Positions 7,704 through 8,407 of a stretch of DNA of 8,407 nucleotides are shown in pieces; positions within the stretch are counted from its first letter, which is position 1, and each line of letters starts with the position of its first letter. The stretch covers positions 1 to 8,407 of the forward strand of contig WFXT01000265.1 in the NCBI GenBank assembly GCA_015490475.1. The letters run 5' to 3'. Source of the stretch: Bacteroidota bacterium. Its GTDB lineage: Bacteria; Bacteroidota; Bacteroidia; JAADEI01. Below the pieces are notes generated by a model. The model did no database searches. It had not been told where the DNA came from and saw nothing but the letters and a program-made list of their open reading frames with translations. The position numbers were made by a program, and so were the translations under genes.

Positions 7704-7711
7704 CAAAATTA
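7704..7711 (-). promoter_or_regulatory. Candidate Bacteroidota -7 promoter box for the MltD-like gene
   Basis: On the minus strand the octamer TAATTTTG matches the Bacteroidota -7 consensus TAnnTTTG exactly. It begins at the base directly after the 3' end of the RNase P RNA. Transcription would start about 5-8 nt downstream, leaving a leader of roughly ten nucleotides before the ATG at 7687. No TTTG or TTG lies at the right distance upstream, because that region is the GC-rich 3' strand of rnpB. The box may therefore be fortuitous, or may act as the U-rich tail of rnpB. Confidence 0.3.
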
Positions 7712-8067
7712 GGGGGATGCGTGTAAGCCGGGTTCTGTTTTAAGCCGTCATTTATCTGAGCTGCCTACCCGCTGGCATCGGGCGGGTAACCCTTATCCCC
7801 ATTTGCTATGGGGAACGCCAGCCTATTTGGCATTGCAGCCCGTGGGGTTTGCCCCGTGATAGCCTCACAGCCATCACGTCCCCCACATAGGGGATTTTCA
7901 CCCTTACCTGTGCTTGGGGCACAGGCAGGTCATTTTCTGTGGCACTGCTCCGTCTCCCCTCGGTTGCCCGAAGGAAGCCCCCTGTTACCAGGGGCACGGC
8001 ACCCTGCGCTGCCCGGACTTTCCTCCGTGGGACTCTGTGTTCCCACGGCGACGGCACCGCATCCCCC
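7712..8067 (-). ncRNA. rnpB: RNase P RNA, bacterial type A
   Basis: The catalytic RNA of ribonuclease P, which matures tRNA 5' ends. It is read on the minus strand. The universally conserved GAGGAAAGTCCGGGC (complement of 8011-8025) and ACAGAACCCGGCTTA (complement of 7724-7738) form the P4 core. The ends are set by a perfect 10-bp P1 helix, GGGGGATGCG at the 5' end with CGCATCCCCC at the 3' end. P2 pairs 8050-8055 with 7744-7749. P3 pairs 8041-8048 with 8025-8032 (8 bp). P12 pairs 7919-7925 with 7907-7913. The conserved AAGGGTGAAA after P12 and GCCAAATAG before P15 are present. P15 is probably GCTGGC with GCCAGC, enclosing a GGGTTACCC region that may hold the tRNA-CCA binding GGU. The layout with P16/P17-like arms is that of type A. 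Length is about 356 nt. GC is about 61% by my count, far above the neighbouring genes. Open frames across it are spurious. Confidence 0.97.
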
Positions 8068-8073
8068 ATCTTA

Positions 8074-8079
8074 ATTATA
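8074..8079 (-). promoter_or_regulatory. Candidate -10 box for rnpB
   Basis: TATAAT on the minus strand lies 6 nt upstream of the first G of the predicted P1 helix (8067), the spacing expected for a transcription start at the mature 5' end. It falls in the 24-nt gap between the ndk stop (8092-8094) and rnpB. No convincing -35 hexamer is visible at 16-18 nt upstream; any upstream element would lie inside the last codons of ndk. If functional, it would let rnpB be made without 5' processing. Confidence 0.5.
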
Positions 8080-8091
8080 CAAACCTCTGTT

Positions 8092-8407
8092 TTAACGAGT
8101 TCCTGAAATTAATTCCGCCTCTGAAAAGAAGAAAAATAATTCTCTTTGTGCATTTTCTGGGCTATCGGACCCGTGAATAGAATTTTGTTCTATGTTGATA
8201 GCGAATGCTTTGCGAATAGTTCCTTCTTCTGCCTCCTCTGGATTGGTGGCACCCATTAATTTTCTGAGGTCAGCAACTGCATTTTCCTTTTCAAGAGCCA
8301 GAACCACAACAGGTCCAGAAGTCATAAAGTCCACAAGTGAATTAAAGAAAGGACGTTCTCTGTGCACAGCATAGAACTCCTCTGCTTGTTCCCGGGACAA
8401 ACGAAGC
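8092..8407 (-). CDS. ndk: Nucleoside diphosphate kinase, 3' part (5' end beyond the window)
   Basis: The last 104 residues of a protein whose start lies past the right edge; roughly the first 35-40 residues, including the KPD motif, are missing. It equilibrates nucleoside di- and triphosphates through a phosphohistidine intermediate in the cytoplasm. Visible landmarks: LRLSREQAEEFYAVHRERPFF, with AEEFYAVH and RPFF typical of Ndk; FMTSGPVVVLALE; LMGATNPEEAEEGTIRKAFA; and NSIHGSDSPENAQREL, which holds the active-site histidine in the NxxHGSDS motif. The length and C-terminus (FFFFSEAELISGTR) are normal. The reading frame continues as Leu-Arg to the window edge, so the TTG at 8400 is not a start. 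It ends 24 nt before rnpB on the same strand, so ndk transcripts probably run into rnpB. Confidence 0.95.
   Translation of the reverse strand, partial: LRLSREQAEEFYAVHRERPFFNSLVDFMTSGPVVVLALEKENAVADLRKLMGATNPEEAEEGTIRKAFAINIEQNSIHGSDSPENAQRELFFFFSEAELISGTR

Noticed and set aside
7806..8074. Open reading frames of 87-88 codons on both strands across the GC-rich segment
   Set aside because: They lie wholly inside rnpB, whose conserved core and helices explain the sequence. The translated Pro/Arg-rich products resemble no known family.
8398..8400. TTG as the start of the ndk reading frame
   Set aside because: The frame continues upstream as Leu-Arg to the window edge, in keeping with the conserved Ndk sequence before SREQAEEFY. 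The gene is cut by the window.
1..8407. Mobile elements, CRISPR repeats, tRNA genes, phage or defence genes
   Set aside because: I looked for transposase motifs, direct-repeat arrays, tRNA-like cloverleafs and integration-site duplications and saw none. All long frames are accounted for by housekeeping or envelope genes.

Overview
The window reads as a stretch of ordinary chromosome from a member of the Bacteroidota. The evidence is a protein with the fold signature of the type IX secretion (T9SS) plug family, which is largely confined to that phylum. In addition, ThiL, TrkH and the MltD-like protein all show Bacteroidota-style sequence features, and recognisable Shine-Dalgarno sequences are absent before most starts, where the DNA is simply A-rich. 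Protein-coding DNA is roughly 40% GC by eye, and genes are packed tightly.

Positions 17-6384 (+ strand) hold five genes in one direction: a T9SS plug-like lipoprotein, a class I aminotransferase (aspartate type), a PfkB-family heptose-7-phosphate kinase (hldA/rfaE1 type), a TrkH potassium transporter subunit, and thiamine-monophosphate kinase (thiL). The last four are tightly linked: 8-nt overlap, 29-nt overlap, then a 10-nt gap. They are probably co-transcribed, although their functions (amino acid metabolism, LPS core heptose, K+ uptake, thiamine diphosphate synthesis) are unrelated. A 44-nt gap separates the plug gene from the aminotransferase.

Positions 6385-6484 are a short convergent intergenic gap with no convincing terminator.

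Positions 6485-8407 (- strand), in transcription order, hold the 3' part of ndk (nucleoside diphosphate kinase, running off the right edge), the RNase P RNA gene rnpB (bacterial type A), and a secreted LysM protein. rnpB is very GC-rich, about 61% by my count. The LysM protein is built like a Bacteroidota MltD lytic transglycosylase, but its catalytic glutamate and the neighbouring active-site motifs are replaced.

I see no mobile element, CRISPR array, tRNA, phage gene or defence system. The most interesting object is the apparently catalytically dead MltD-like LysM protein encoded immediately downstream of rnpB. The lipobox on the T9SS plug-like protein and the GC-rich RNase P RNA (a possible hint of growth at raised temperature) come next. 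I did not find a clear candidate for an undescribed system.
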